Assembly (NCBI GenBank): GCA_023548195.1
Contig: JAJHZJ010000009.1
Coordinates: forward strand, 1,717,501-1,781,500
Direction of reading: 5' to 3'
Source of the DNA: Bettongia penicillata ogilbyi
Lineage: Eukaryota > Chordata > Mammalia > Diprotodontia > Potoroidae
DNA: 64,000 bases
This document shows positions 11,215-22,105 of the stretch, piece after piece. Each line of letters opens with the position of its first letter. The stretch's first letter is position 1. Below the pieces are notes generated by a model. That model had not been told where the DNA came from. It saw nothing but the letters and a program-made list of their open reading frames with translations, and ran no database searches. Made by a program: the position numbers and the translations under genes.

Positions 11215-12539
11215 AAAAACCATTTCTCAAGGAACTGTATGCAAATTCACTTGATAAAAGAGGCTTTTAGGCAGATTGTAAAGAGAAATAAAAGTGGTAA
11301 GATGTAAGGACAAAATGAGAGGGTGGGAACGGACCTTAAATATTGATGAAAATTTTGGCTACAAAATTAGAAAAATTTGGCTAGTGTTAAGAGGGCCAAG
11401 AGGGCTTTGTTTTTAGTTAGGCACTTAATGAATCTCAAGAGTCTATGTTTTACCCTGTTTCGCTCAATCAGATAGTGTTGCCTTTTCAGTTCTGTAGGCA
11501 GCAGCAGGGCTGATATGATACATTAGATACATCATATCCAAGTGGTGGTTTTCCATTTGTCTCCAGCATTCTGAATCAATTAGCTTCATTTGATTTGTAA
11601 GATTGCCATAAGCGCTGCTCAGCATGTCAACTCTGCAGACAGGCAGAGACCTCAGTGTTTGCCTTGCTGCCGCAACCCATTTTTTTTTTGCTCATAACTG
11701 CCCCCATGTCCTGCTATGGTCAATTCAGTTTGTGCTATCAACTCAACAAACTCCACTCTGCCATTTACTTAAGCTTCAGTAATTTAGCTTGTTTCTGTGC
11801 GCAGCACTGTTGACTACGCCTTGCTATTGTCTGCCTTCCCTTTTAGTCATCATCATCACTCATTTTAATGTTCCATCTGTCTTAACATTTAGAGGGGGTG
11901 GAGGGGGAAAGAAACAATGGATTCATATTAATTCCGTTTCCTTGAGATTTGGGCCAAAGATGTATGCAATATTTCAAAAACCTCCCAAAGTAATTAAATG
12001 CCTAATTGAGCCACTGGGCTTAATAGTATTAGCCTGATGAGGTTCTGATTAATGACAATACATCACAACCTTCATAGAAACATAAGGAAGGCAAAAGAAT
12101 AATGTTAACTGACATGTTTCACTCAGCTCTGTGCATACCTCCTCTTCTACTCCCCTCTGCTAGTGAACACACATGGTCATTGTTCTTTATATCTTATTTG
12201 AATTTTAAAAGACTTTTTGGAAATTGAATGACATGACAGTCTCTGTGTGTCTTTTCCCTCTCATCACTCCTTCCTTGACTTGGCTGGGTTCCCCTCCAGT
12301 CTTGTTTCATTTGTTTCTCGTCAAATGATTGGAACACATTTTTTTCTCCTGCTAGTACTGAGACAGGATCACTTTTGTCAGACGTTGACAATGATGGTGG
12401 TAAAGTTTGCATGTAAACAGAAGCATTTATATGAAACTACATTAATTCTTTTCTTTATATCTCTGATCCTGATGTATTTTGCCATTTTCCCTGAAAATGT
12501 TTCTTTTCTCTCCATTTCCTTTCTTGTCACTTGATCCAG
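11215..12539. other. Repeat-poor PAQR5 intron
   Basis: No interspersed repeat recognised in over 1.3 kb, apart from short G- and T-runs; see findings. It ends at the PAQR5 exon acceptor. Confidence 0.5.
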
Positions 12540-12636
12540 GTTCCTTGAAATCCAGAAGCCCCAGCTCTGTAAGATATTACGTATCCTGGCCTTTGCATAT
12601 CCCTACGCCTGGGACACCATCCCCATCATTTGCAGG
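12540..12636 (+). CDS. PAQR5: PAQR5 antepenultimate coding exon
   Basis: The acceptor is a pyrimidine-rich tract ending TGATCCAG; the donor is AGG|GTATGA. The first base completes a split Arg codon, then 32 codons follow starting FLEIQKPQLCKILRIL and containing AFAYPYAWDTIP. This matches the mouse PAQR5 segment with FLELQKPRLCKLLR and AFAYPYTWD as I recall it. It ends in phase 0. Confidence 0.93.
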
Positions 12637-15600
12637 GTATGATGGCTCAGTTATGTTTTCATGTAAGCCCCCTAAAAAGATTTGCTCAATCACCAAATAT
12701 TTGCTGAGATGCTGACAGGTTCGAGGCATTGGAGAGGAAGGAGATATATCAAACATTGTATTTTTAAGTTGGACAGGTAAGAGATGTGCTTGAGAAGATA
12801 CTTAGCAATACAAGCATATGAACTGAGTGCCATACAGTAAAGTATAAATGGCAGTGGGACATGATTTCATGGAAGAAAGAGATCACCATGAACTGGGATG
12901 GTTGGAACTTGAACTGGATCTTGAAGAATGAGTACCATTTTAAATAAGCAGAGAAGAAGAGGGAGGATATTGTAGGCAAGAGGAATGACATGAATAAAGC
13001 ACTGGAGGCAGGAATGTAAATGGTTTATTTAATAGAAAGCAGTTGATATGGTGAGTGTAACAGGCTGTTGCAAGAGGGAAACTTGGCATAGGCGAAGGGA
13101 ATTGAAATTTGCTCAGGATTATGCTCAGTGCTCTAAGAGAAATAGCAGTAGTGTGAGAAAGTGCCTGTTCTCACAGTGCTTCTACTCTATCTGAAAATAA
13201 GATTACAGCAACAAAATAGGACATCACTTTGTGTAAAATTGTGTGTGATATAAAGATTACACATATATTTATGAGAAAAATGTAAACGTTATTCAGAATG
13301 GTCAGGAGTACAGTGGCTAATCAAACATATTTTTGCTTTATAGATCATGCCCTACATATGTTGCCAATTTTCAACGAATTAGAATATAGTAAAATACATT
13401 TGTTACTGTCCTAGCCTAGGACAATACTGAGCATAATTGAGTGTAGTTTTAGTAGCACTTTAAGTACTTACAAGTTACCTTTATGAAGATGTGTTCAAAG
13501 ACCTAGTGATAGAGTTTTCTGTTTCCAGAAGCTGGATAAGCTAGTATTTACTTTTTAGTTTTTAATATGGATAGAAAAATATACAAGATTTTAACAGTTA
13601 AGTGAAGATATTCTTATATATACATACTGCACTAAAATATGCCAACGAGGTGACCCAGTTGAAAGAAAAATGGGTCCGTCTGAGTAGAGGATACAGTGAT
13701 CATAAAGGTCATTTTAATAGAGCTGTGGAAGAATAAAGACACTTCCATCGAGACCTGAATGACTTCAGTCAGTGGCTGGCAGACGCCGAACAGTTACTGC
13801 CAGATGCTCAACTGAAGATGGTGACTGGGGATCTAGGGAAGTCTAGGACACATCAGCAAGAACTTGAGGAGGGAGTTAACAGCTTCCTGGCTAGTTTTTC
13901 ACCACTAGTCCAAACTGGAAAACACACTATCCACAAACTCTCCAATGTAGTTGATGCATGCCTCTTGGACAAAAAGCTGACCAAGCATTGTGAACACTGC
14001 ATTGCAGTTGTGATGGAAGCGTTGAAGAGAAAGTTATCCTAGAAACAAAAAAATGAACTGCTGTTGAAATTCTGAAAAGAATAGCTAGGTGGCACAGTGT
14101 ACAGAGTAGCAGCTCTGGAGTCGGGAGGACCTCAGACACTTGACACTTACTAGCTTTGTGACCCTGGGCAAGTCACTTAATCTTGATTGCCCCGCGCAGA
14201 AAAACAACAAAAACCCATCTTTGCTTTGGGCTAATTTTAAATTAAGAATCCCTCTCAGTTTTAGCAGTTTGCCTACAAATCTCCTTAGCTTCAATTGTTG
14301 AGAGTCACAAATGCAATGAGATAATAATACTGGCGTCCAGAATACGTGTGCATGCATGTTAGTGTGTATAGATTCCAGAATTATTGTTTGTCTGTGGCAC
14401 AGGTAGAAATGAAGGCCCATCCCTTCCTACCTGTTTTTCTCCAATCATTCATCTCACTTTATGAACAATCTCTAGGCATGATGTTTCTTTTAAATACCTG
14501 CAGCTACTCACGTCATCAGAAGAGAGTTCTGTGGAGATGGCCAACCCCTATCACCAAAAGCACACAGTCATTGCCATCCTTGCTTGTCTCCTCTATGCTA
14601 CACACTTACCTGAGAGGCTTGCGCCTGGACTCTTTGACTATGTGGGTAAGTAGTAGGAAATAAGAATTTTTAACTTTCCCCCACTCTGTGAGAAGGGCTG
14701 AAATATTCCAGAAGCTAATGCACATGTCCATTAAGAAGTATGTTGTGATCAGGGAAGAGAAGTAACACTTCAGGAATGACGACTTTTCATGCACTGATAT
14801 TCAAGTTTGCTTGTCCCTATGGTCTCTGGACAACAATACAAGATTAAGAGATACTGAAAGCTGGTGCAGAACAAGATGTGTGTAGCCAGGGTTGTCTTCA
14901 GTGTAGAGGATGGGGTCACAAGACACTGCCTCTCTCCAGAAAATATTTTAAGGTAAGAATAACAAGTGGGCAACCCCAAAAGTCACAGAAGGACATCTGT
15001 CCTAAGGGAGTACATGATAGTGGGGAGAGGTACTCTTTGGTGGTCTTTGTGATCTAGGGGGCTAGGTAATACAGTGGAAGAGCATTAAGCCTGGAGTCAG
15101 GAAGCTCCAAGTTCAAATCCAGCCTCAGACACTTAATACATTTGTGAGTCTGGATAAGCCACTTAACCTCTGCTTACCTCAGTTTCCTCATCGGCAAAAT
15201 GAAGATAATAATTATCTCCCAGAGCTGTTGTGAAGATTAAATGAGATGATTTTAAGTGCCTCGCACATAATAAGGTGCTACGTAAATGTCAGTTATTATT
15301 AGTGGGAATTGCGACTGATTGTAGATCTGAGTGTGCGTGTGTGTACGTGTGCGCACGCGCATGTGTGTGCATGTGTGCATGCATGCGTGTGTATGTGTGC
15401 GTGCGCACGTGTGTGCATGTGTGTGTGCAGCATCAGCCTGTGGGAGCTACTTCCCCACATGGTTGTCTCACTGAGCTCGCTAGGGATTAGGTGGGATAGT
15501 GTGGGAGGGGGCTGGGCTTTCAAAGCAAGGGTTTGACTGAAAGAACAATTAGATAGCACTGAGGCAGCACAGCAAAGCATGATTTTAAGAGTCCAGTGTG

Positions 15601-18233
15601 ACCAACTTAGGCAAAGTTATATATAAATATAGCCTGACACAGAATAAGAACTTAATAAAACGATTATTGAAATAAACTCTGAACCAATTTCCTCATCTGG
15701 AAAATAGAGATGCTAGTACTGCTCACACAGCCTACCCTGTGATGTTTCTGTGATGAAAACTGCTTTATAAATCTTAAACATGAAAAGCAGTCACAAAACG
15801 ATTTCTTAAAGTATCATGTGACTCTAGGGATTGTCGTTATTTGTTACTTTTGTGTGATTTGTCATTTCCTTCTCCAGCTTATTTTACAGATGAGAAACTG
15901 AGGCAAAAACAGGGTTAAGTGACTTGCCCAGGACTGCACAGCTAGTATCCGAGGCCAGATTTAACTCGGGTCTTCTTAATTCTAGGCTGGCTCTCCATCC
16001 ACTGCTTCCCTTGGCTGTCTCCCTGATCATTATAGCCACATCTTTATCATGCTTGGACACCATATGATAGGATCCAAGTTCCACACAGAATACAGAAATA
16101 TTATGTGAGCAAATATGATGTGGGCAATAGCTTGCCCACATTGGTTTTAAGCAAATCTGGAAAAAATGACCTTGGTCAAAACAACTATCCCTTTCCCTTA
16201 TTCAAGACTTTGATCAATCAGCACCATTTGTCTGATTCCTGATTTCCCTCACAGGATCATGCAGGATACCAGATTTAGAGCTAGGAGGGTCCTCAGGGGC
16301 CTTTGAATCCAGTTTCCTCACTTTACAAATAAGAAACTAAGGCAATCGGAGGCTAAATAAATTGCCCAAGGTCACAGACAGAGAAAAGACTTTACCTCTG
16401 CCCTCCTGGCTCTGAATCCAGCATTTTCCATTTGGCTACACATCCTCTACATTTACTTCACTTTTTTGTTAACCTCCTCCTTTGGTATAAAGATCAGAAA
16501 GGAACAAAATGGGTGGAGAACTGCTAAAAGAAAAATGGTGAAGCATAGGATAAAGTCCATCACTGTAAAAAAGCCATCCTTGTCTATGAAAGTGGGAAGG
16601 GACCAAAGGAGAAGACAGCTCATTGTCTCCTAAAAGCCAACTCTTGGACATTTTATTAGCAATATATTAATTCACCCAAGAACAGAGAAAAGATCTTGGC
16701 AAAGAATTTTGCTCTCATACAGCCTCCCTCTCTCATTTGAACGATATAAAGTATGAAATATCTGAGGACTTTTTATACTGTTAAAAAAATGCATCTAGAA
16801 AACATGGGATTTCCTTTTCAACTGCCACTTTCCCCAGAGTACTTAGCAGCTTGTTGCTGTTCGCTGTCCACAGACAATATTTTTGTTAATGATGAGATTG
16901 TCACTATTATTAGGCCTGCAGAAGTGTAGTTACTTATCCTAATATAGTCATATTTCAGATATGTCAAATATTGATTGCTTCTTTCATGCTAGCTTAGCGA
17001 CAGCTGTGATAGCATTGGACTGTAGCCAACAAGTGGATGGTCAGGATGAATGAAGCCATCTTTCTCTGTTCAGCTCTGCTAGCCCAATGATCATTACTCT
17101 GATTTATTAAATAAAGGACATTCATTTATTGGCCAAACCAGGAGGCCCAGGGGAAGTTTTCTCAACAGGCATCGTGCTTGGGTACAGGAACTAGTTGATC
17201 TGGTATGGGTTAGAAGTACTAGATGTGAAATAGCTCCTGATCTAGAAATTAGAGTTCTCTCTGTGCAATGAAAATAAGGCTTAGATTTCTAAGTTAGTGG
17301 TCACAACTCCTCTTTTCACCATGGCTTTATTTATGACTCTGCTTCTGCTGAATAACCTGGGAATGACTTTACAAAGGAAGTAAAATTATCAAGGAACTAA
17401 ATGGACAGAGTTGGTTTACTTGTCCCTTTTAAAAATGGATCCATACAACTTCTCTTTGTGTTTGTTGTTCTAATACTCCTTCCTCCTTTCACCAACCAAG
17501 GGTTACTGGCAACCTCACACTAAAGCTATATTCCTAAAATATTCTTGTCTAATGTAATTAATGATCCATGTTATAGGACCTGTACCTTGGCAATTGCATC
17601 TCTTCATTTTCTTTATTCCTTTTTTTCTGAGGTGTGCAGTAAAAATAACAAAGGAAGTTAAGCTATAATTCAGCAGGTGATCAGATGAAAAGGACTTCTA
17701 ATTCAGTACATTTCAATTATGTTGAAATGACTGGTCAATAAATACCAAGACCTCGGATGAGATTCCAGTAGAAAAAATGGTTGACTCTGGACCTGAAAAA
17801 TTTTGTGCACTAAAGCACTGGCTCCAAAATACAAGGGATCTGGCCCTGGCCCTCAGTAGGTAGTTTATGGCCAAGTTCTAAGCCCCAAGATTCCCCATCT
17901 AGAAAATGGAGTTAATGCCTAACGGGGATGCTAAAGACGTTTTAGAAGATTAACATTGCTTGCTGAAATTCTGTTGGTTTCTTTATTGTAGGTCACAGTC
18001 ACCAGCTATTTCATGTGTGTGTCATCTTGGCAACACACTTACAGATGGAAGCCATATTTCTGGACATGACATTGAGAAAAGAGTGGCTTTTAGCTACTTC
18101 AATACCTCCCTCTTTTGCTCAGACAGCTGGGGCAATATGTCTGTGTGTCATCTTCAGCTTCATTAACATTGCTTATTTCTCAGTTGCTCTGTATCAGACT
18201 CCAGAGCCAGAATTACAAAAAAAGGAAACATGA
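12540..18233 (+). CDS. PAQR5: PAQR5, 3' part (three terminal coding exons)
   Basis: PAQR5 encodes membrane progestin receptor gamma, a seven-pass membrane protein of the progestin and adipoQ receptor family that mediates rapid, non-genomic steroid responses. Exons at 12540-12636, 14504-14645 and 17992-18233 join in phase (2/1, 0, 1/2) and encode the last 160 residues, ending in TGA at 18231. Recognisable landmarks in order are FAYPYAWDTIP, YHQKH, THLPERLAPG, the C-terminal histidine cluster HSHQLFH (the HxxxH metal-binding pattern of the family), LATHLQMEA, hydrophobic helices, and a tail PEPELQKKET close to the mouse protein as I recall it. The upstream exons (start codon, TNET region, first helices) were not found, so the gene is truncated by the window edge. 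KIF23 follows on the same strand, as in human. The paralogues PAQR6-9 fit the tail less well. Confidence 0.93.
12880..13025 (-). repeat. L2 fragment, antisense
   Basis: 'gaactggatcttgaagaatgag...gaggatattgtaggcaagaggaatgacatgaataaagcactggaggcaggaatg' is the antisense of the L2 middle section. Confidence 0.6.
13641..14042 (+). pseudogene. Retrocopy fragment of a utrophin-like spectrin repeat
   Basis: One continuous frame from GCC at 13641 reads EVTQLKEKWVRLSRGYSDHK, then HFNRAVEE, a stop codon (TAA where the family has Trp), RHFHRDLNDFSQWLADAEQL, SRTHQQELEEGVNSF and TGKHTIHKLS, ending in a stop at 14040. The order and motifs (YSD.KG.F.RA.EEWR.FH.DLND..QW...AE.LL, then HQQELE.G, then the TG...KLS region) match one spectrin repeat of human utrophin as I recall it; dystrophin fits less well. 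No splice sites break it up although the parent gene is split into many exons, and it carries an in-frame stop. It is therefore read as a processed, 5'- and 3'-truncated retropseudogene in a PAQR5 intron. A direct A-tail is not clear; a SINE follows at 14078. Confidence 0.75.
14078..14215 (+). repeat. Marsupial tRNA-derived SINE
   Basis: Head 'gctaggtggcacagtgtacagagtagcagctctggagtcgggaggacc', body 'gtgaccctgggcaagtcacttaatc', A-rich end 'aaaaacaacaaaaacc'. Confidence 0.85.
14504..14645 (+). CDS. PAQR5: PAQR5 penultimate coding exon
   Basis: Acceptor TACCTGCAG, donor GTGG|GTAAGT, 142 nt (47 codons plus one base). The N-terminal part (LLTSSEESSVEMANP) is the variable loop; YHQKHTVIAILACLLYATHL is a membrane helix; PERLAPGLFDYVG is the conserved family motif. 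The longest open frame here is a different, non-coding frame; the real one has no local ATG. Confidence 0.93.
15055..15300 (+). repeat. Marsupial tRNA-derived/MIR-type SINE, nearly full length
   Basis: 'ggggctaggtaatacagtggaagagc ... agttcaaatccagcctcagacactt ... cctcagtttcctcatcggcaaaatgaagataataattatctccc ... gctgttgtgaagattaaatgagatgatttt ... tgcctcgcaca'. Confidence 0.85.
15331..15429. repeat. 99-bp alternating purine-pyrimidine microsatellite
   Basis: Unbroken alternation of TG, CG, CA and TA steps, with several CG-rich blocks such as GTGCGCACGCGCATG. Strong Z-DNA potential; intronic in PAQR5. Confidence 0.9.
15870..16015 (-). repeat. MIR-like SINE, antisense
   Basis: 'ttattttacagatgagaaactgaggcaaaaacagggttaagtgacttgcccaggactgcacagctagtatcc ... 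ctggctctccatccactgc'. Confidence 0.8.
16265..16440 (-). repeat. MIR/CR1-like antisense fragment
   Basis: 'gagctaggagggtcctcaggggcctttgaatccagtttcctcactttacaaataagaaactaaggc ... ttgcccaaggtcacagac'. Confidence 0.65.
16441..17991. other. Unannotated PAQR5 last intron
   Basis: No repeat or exon recognised beyond the acceptor of the last exon. Confidence 0.5.
17992..18233 (+). CDS. PAQR5: PAQR5 last coding exon
   Basis: Acceptor TTTATTGTAG. The frame opens with the split Gly codon and HSHQLFHVCVILATHLQ, the conserved seventh-helix region with the HxxxH histidine pair. It continues through WLLATSIPPSF and a last hydrophobic helix (AGAICLCVIFSFINIAYFSV) to the tail PEPELQKKET and TGA at 18231-18233. 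It aligns end to end with mammalian PAQR5 C-termini as I recall them. Confidence 0.95.
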
Positions 18234-19080
18234 TCCAGCCTATAAGCTTTTCTAAATATGTAGGATAATCTGATTCTGTTTTAACTATGTTACTACTGAA
18301 AAGTGGCACAATACTTCTCATAAAATGCTATCATATTCATATTGGATTTGTGAATCAGCTTTTGTGAGTAAGGTGGTGTGGGAGAGGTATTTAAGTGGGG
18401 GAAATGTCTCAATTTGCACTGATTTTCTATGTAATTTGTTAAAGACAGAGAGAAGTTAGAATGTGTCTCTGTAAGACCAGATAAGTAATATTTTATGAAG
18501 TTTAAATTTATTTTGATCAACTTTTCAACTTGTACTACATGTTAAGGGCTATAATTGATTTGCCTTTACACTACAGTTTTTGAAGAATCACTTCATAGTG
18601 AGATTCACATTTGAGTATCATCTATCAACAATTCCTTTAACTTCCATGCTTCCAGTCCTTCTAAAAGAGAGATGAAGGTAAAAAAACCATTGGGAAGATG
18701 CAGAAAAAGAGAAAGAAAAGAGTACTAAATACTGTAGGGGTTGAGGTGGGAATGAAACCTGGAGAACATTGAAAGACTCCATTCCCTTCTCCACTGGTTA
18801 ACTTCCTTCCTTCTCTCTGCTGGGAAATGGATGCAGAGAGTGTTCTCTTTCCCTGCATTCCATCTGGTATTCAAAGTAGCAGGTCCTATCTAATACACTT
18901 GGTAAGCAGATCTGGGTTTTAGAAGTATATTCTTAGAATCCTCTACAAATGGCTTACTATTGTAGCCTATGAAGTGTTTTCCTATTGCCAACGGGATGCA
19001 GTAACACAAGATTTAAGGGATATGAAGTATTTAAAATAATGAGCTTTTGGTGACCAAATATTAAACTGTGATTATTGTTT
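18234..19080 (+). other. PAQR5: PAQR5 3' UTR/downstream sequence
   Basis: AT-rich sequence after the stop codon. No AATAAA occurs close to the stop; later AATAAA hexamers (about 19270, 19987 and 20315) exist but nothing shows which, if any, is used. Confidence 0.4.
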
Positions 19081-19102
19081 TTTTCCACTGAATCAAATAA
19101 TC

Positions 19103-19139
<37 letters not shown>

Positions 19140-19175
19140 TACACACACATACATATGTATATGTATATGTACATA
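19103..19175. repeat. (TA)n/(CA)n microsatellite
   Basis: Two TA blocks separated by G, followed by CACACATACATATGTATATGTA; intergenic. Confidence 0.9.
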
Positions 19176-19184
19176 TTCCATAGA

Positions 19185-19320
19185 CTTTTAGAAAGTCAGA
19201 GTTGGGAGGTGCCTTAGAAAAATCATCTAGTCTAAACCTCTCATTTTATAGATGAGGAAATTGAGACCTAAATAAAGTGTTTGATATTGAACCCCAAGTC
19301 ACAAGTTCAATTGTTCCTGG
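19185..19320 (-). repeat. MIR/CR1-like antisense fragment
   Basis: 'tagaaagtcagagttgggaggtgccttagaaaaatcatctagtctaaacctctcattttatagatgaggaaattgagac'. Confidence 0.6.
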
Positions 19321-19324
19321 GTCT

Positions 19325-20678
19325 GCTTAATTTCTCTAACAGGTTACACAAAGTCTTTGTTTTCTTGTCTGGTCTCTTTTCTTCTTTTCCCCTTCCCTAC
19401 ACTGCCACTTCATTTTAAGACCAGGGCTTAGAGAGGTAGGGCAAAATTCTCCATGAGGAAACAAATATTCAAGCATGTACTTCCTCACCTAGAGGAAAGA
19501 GCTTGAATTTAGATCCAAACACTGGAATAGATAAGCCACAGTGGGCTTGGAGGCTAACGTCTTCCTAGCAGTTGAACATGTGTAGGAAGTTTTTTAGGCC
19601 GAGTCACTGAACCAAGATTTAAAAACCCTCTGGGGTGCTCTATGGAGACGTTAACATTATTGCCATTTCACATTTATATGCTGCTTTTAACTTTCCAAAG
19701 TGCCTTTGAATTTATTAACTTCCTGGGGATTCGCTGGATATTCTCCCCATGTGAAAGGTAAGAAAACTGAGGCTCAAGGAATTGGAGGAAGGGCAGTGTT
19801 ACTTAGTCAGCAATAAATTCTGGATGCCTCAGAATTGCCTCATTTAGATGGACCTCAAGGGAATGTGATGGAAGTTATGCCTAGTGTTTCTCCAAAGGTG
19901 CTGTCACCAAGGGGAGAAGGGCAACAACTAGGGAAGGATAAAGAGCTTTGATGTGAAAACCATAGGAAGGGAGAAGGATTATTTTCAATAAAAAGAGGAT
20001 TGTCCTCTTTCCTAGGTTGAATATTGCCTCAATTTTAAATATACTGCAGGGATTAGTGTTAGTGTGCCAAGAATGCCAAAGGCCAAAGAAAGAGGATGTA
20101 AGATATGCCAAAGAATACATGAAGATTTGCCCATAGGGAACATCTTCAGCCTTCATCAGTTTAGTATTCAATATCTCAGTTCATAAGGATTTTCCCATCT
20201 TGGTTCAGATGGTTTTCACTTCTAAATAGGATTAAAACTCCTTGTATTCATTATTTGTTTCAACAATGCTTTCATAGGACTAGGGTGTTTGCAGAAAGTA
20301 TAGAAATTGTGAGACAATAAATTTATAATGGACCCGCTTATAAATTCTCCTATTTCACATCATATTACAGTATAGTTTTTTCTCATTCATAAGTACCTAA
20401 AATACTGCATTTGAAATGAAACTGATCAAGATCCTAGAATAATCGTGTACTCATTCAGGTAATAAGTTATTATAGATGCATAATCAAGAAATATAATTTC
20501 ATGATATTATCAGTTTACTTTCTGTGAATACAGTAGACTGGCAAAATAAAATTATGTAGGTTGTACTCTTTGGTACTTTGTTGTAGTCTGCACTGAAGGA
20601 TGAGTTATTGGAATATTCTTACATTAGAGATATTAGACCTTTATTGGCTTAGCTCACTCTTACTGTAATCTTAGATCT
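19325..20678. other. Mostly unannotated intergenic sequence
   Basis: A degenerate antisense MIR lies at about 19685-19800 (aaaggtaagaaaactgaggctcaag). Nothing else recognised. Confidence 0.5.
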
Positions 20679-21157
20679 ACCCAATAGGAGTATATCTTGT
20701 AATACTCAATTTTTCTAACATTGCAATTAAGGTAAAATATGTTTGAAAGAAGTCATTTATGTTCAAATCATACTGATTACTTTTAATCTGTACCTGAGAA
20801 AGGGCTGTAACTCCTTAAGTAGCTATGCAATGTCTCTTTTCTGGATAAATGAATTGACGTTTACTGATAACAATATAATGATAATTTGCAGAACCTTAAA
20901 TGACTGTGGCTCTAAAATTGATATGAATAACGTTTGGTCTACTGATTAGACCACAAACATGAACTAGTTGAATGTTGGTTTCTTGCCAGAGATCCACTAT
21001 GGATGAAAAGATAAGGTCAATTGAGCCCCCTTTCTAAATAAGAGATGTTTTCCAAACTGCACTCACTGTATAGATTTGTTTTGAAAAACATAAATTTATT
21101 TATTGTAACAAATTCATTTTCCCCATGATTTTGGTCATTTTTAATCACTTCATAAAT
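20679..21157. repeat. Duplicated block X, copy 1
   Basis: From 'cccaataggagtatatcttg' to 'aatcacttcataaat'. It is nearly identical to 22245-22726 (copy 3), including an identical 68-codon open frame at 20743-20949. Differences seen include a 4-base insertion (TAAA) and one extra T in copy 3. Confidence 0.9.
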
Positions 21158-21296
21158 CCCCTCTATGGAGAGAGGTAGAGGGGATACAGATATAATTAGC
21201 AGTATCATATATAATGATATGCAGTTATGTCTTAGTACCATTAGCAAGTTGAAGGAATAGCATCTGCTAGTGCCACTAGAGATGGAGCAGGGATAC
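21158..21296. repeat. Duplicated block Y, copy 1
   Basis: From 'cccctctatggagagaggtagagggg' to 'gatggagcagggataca'. Repeated at 22106-22244 with one substitution noted (attagcaag versus attagaaag). Confidence 0.9.
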
Positions 21297-21436
21297 ACCC
21301 AATAGGAGTATATCTTGTAATACTCAATTTTTCTAACATTGCAATTAAGGTAAAATATGTTTGAAAGAAGTCATTTATGTTCAAATCATACTGATTACTT
21401 TTAATCTGTACCTGAGAAAGGGCTGTAACTCCTTAA
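21297..21436. repeat. Duplicated block X, partial copy 2
   Basis: Starts exactly like copy 1 ('cccaataggagtata') directly after block Y, and stops at 'ctgtaactccttaa', where unrelated sequence begins. Confidence 0.9.
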
Positions 21437-22105
21437 TCTTAGATCACTGAATATGTTCAGTGATATAGATTTTAAATGCTTTTTTCTGTTTATGCAAAAG
21501 ACATCACAGTGATGACCGCAATGTTATTTTTATTATGTATGGTTGCACAGTGCTGACAATTTGCTGAAGAATTGGATCAGAAATGATTAATGAGGACTAC
21601 TAGGTTTTTATGGGTTAGATGTAAGTTATCTTTCAACTTGCATGTGACAGAATAAATTGTTAAAATTGACAGAATAAATAATCAATTTTTTCAAAACTTT
21701 CTAGGGTTAGGTGTATTATATCTTGGTAGAGGTATAATGCATAAAATTTTTTCATAAAGTTTATGGTCAAAGATATAAAATGACTTATAAGACATGAATT
21801 TTAGAAATTTTCTTCTAAAGTAAACTAAGAATTATTTACAAGTTCAAGAAATATCACTTACATTTCCTTAGGGATAAGAACTGGACCTGTGGGCTCAGTG
21901 ATATATATAGTACTTACAGATGATGAGGGGACTTTCTACAAATAAAGGTCAGTTCCTTCTCTGTAACTTATCATTAGACTTGCCTACAGCTAGAGTTTTG
22001 AAAGGTTAAGTGACTAGTCTTGGGTCACCTAGACCCTCCTGATTTCTGGGGCCATTTACTCCACCACAATGTCCTGCCCCATCCTCTCTCCTTCTCCATC
22101 CCCCT

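Larger units (their letters stand above)
1..12539 (+). other. PAQR5: PAQR5 intron (upstream exons not in view)
   Basis: No PAQR5 exon could be found here when looking for the conserved MTNETxNIWTH, HICYFLDYG and GLSCYSR coding motifs. The interval is filled with repeats listed separately. Confidence 0.6.

Noticed and set aside
14078..14215. tRNA-like sequence
   Set aside because: The tRNA-like head belongs to a marsupial SINE; no intact cloverleaf or terminator was seen.
14346..14663. 105-codon open frame overlapping a PAQR5 exon
   Set aside because: Wrong frame; the splice-bounded frame from 14504 matches PAQR5 while this one matches nothing.
15275..15580. Cys/Val/His-rich open frames on both strands
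   Set aside because: Translations of the purine-pyrimidine alternating microsatellite, with three frames open at once.
17960..18166. 68-codon frame over the last PAQR5 exon
   Set aside because: Shadow frame; the frame ending at 18233 carries the family motifs.
20743..20949. 68-codon open frame repeated identically at 22308-22514
   Set aside because: Identity follows from the recent DNA duplication; the peptide has no recognisable domain, so it is not called as a gene.
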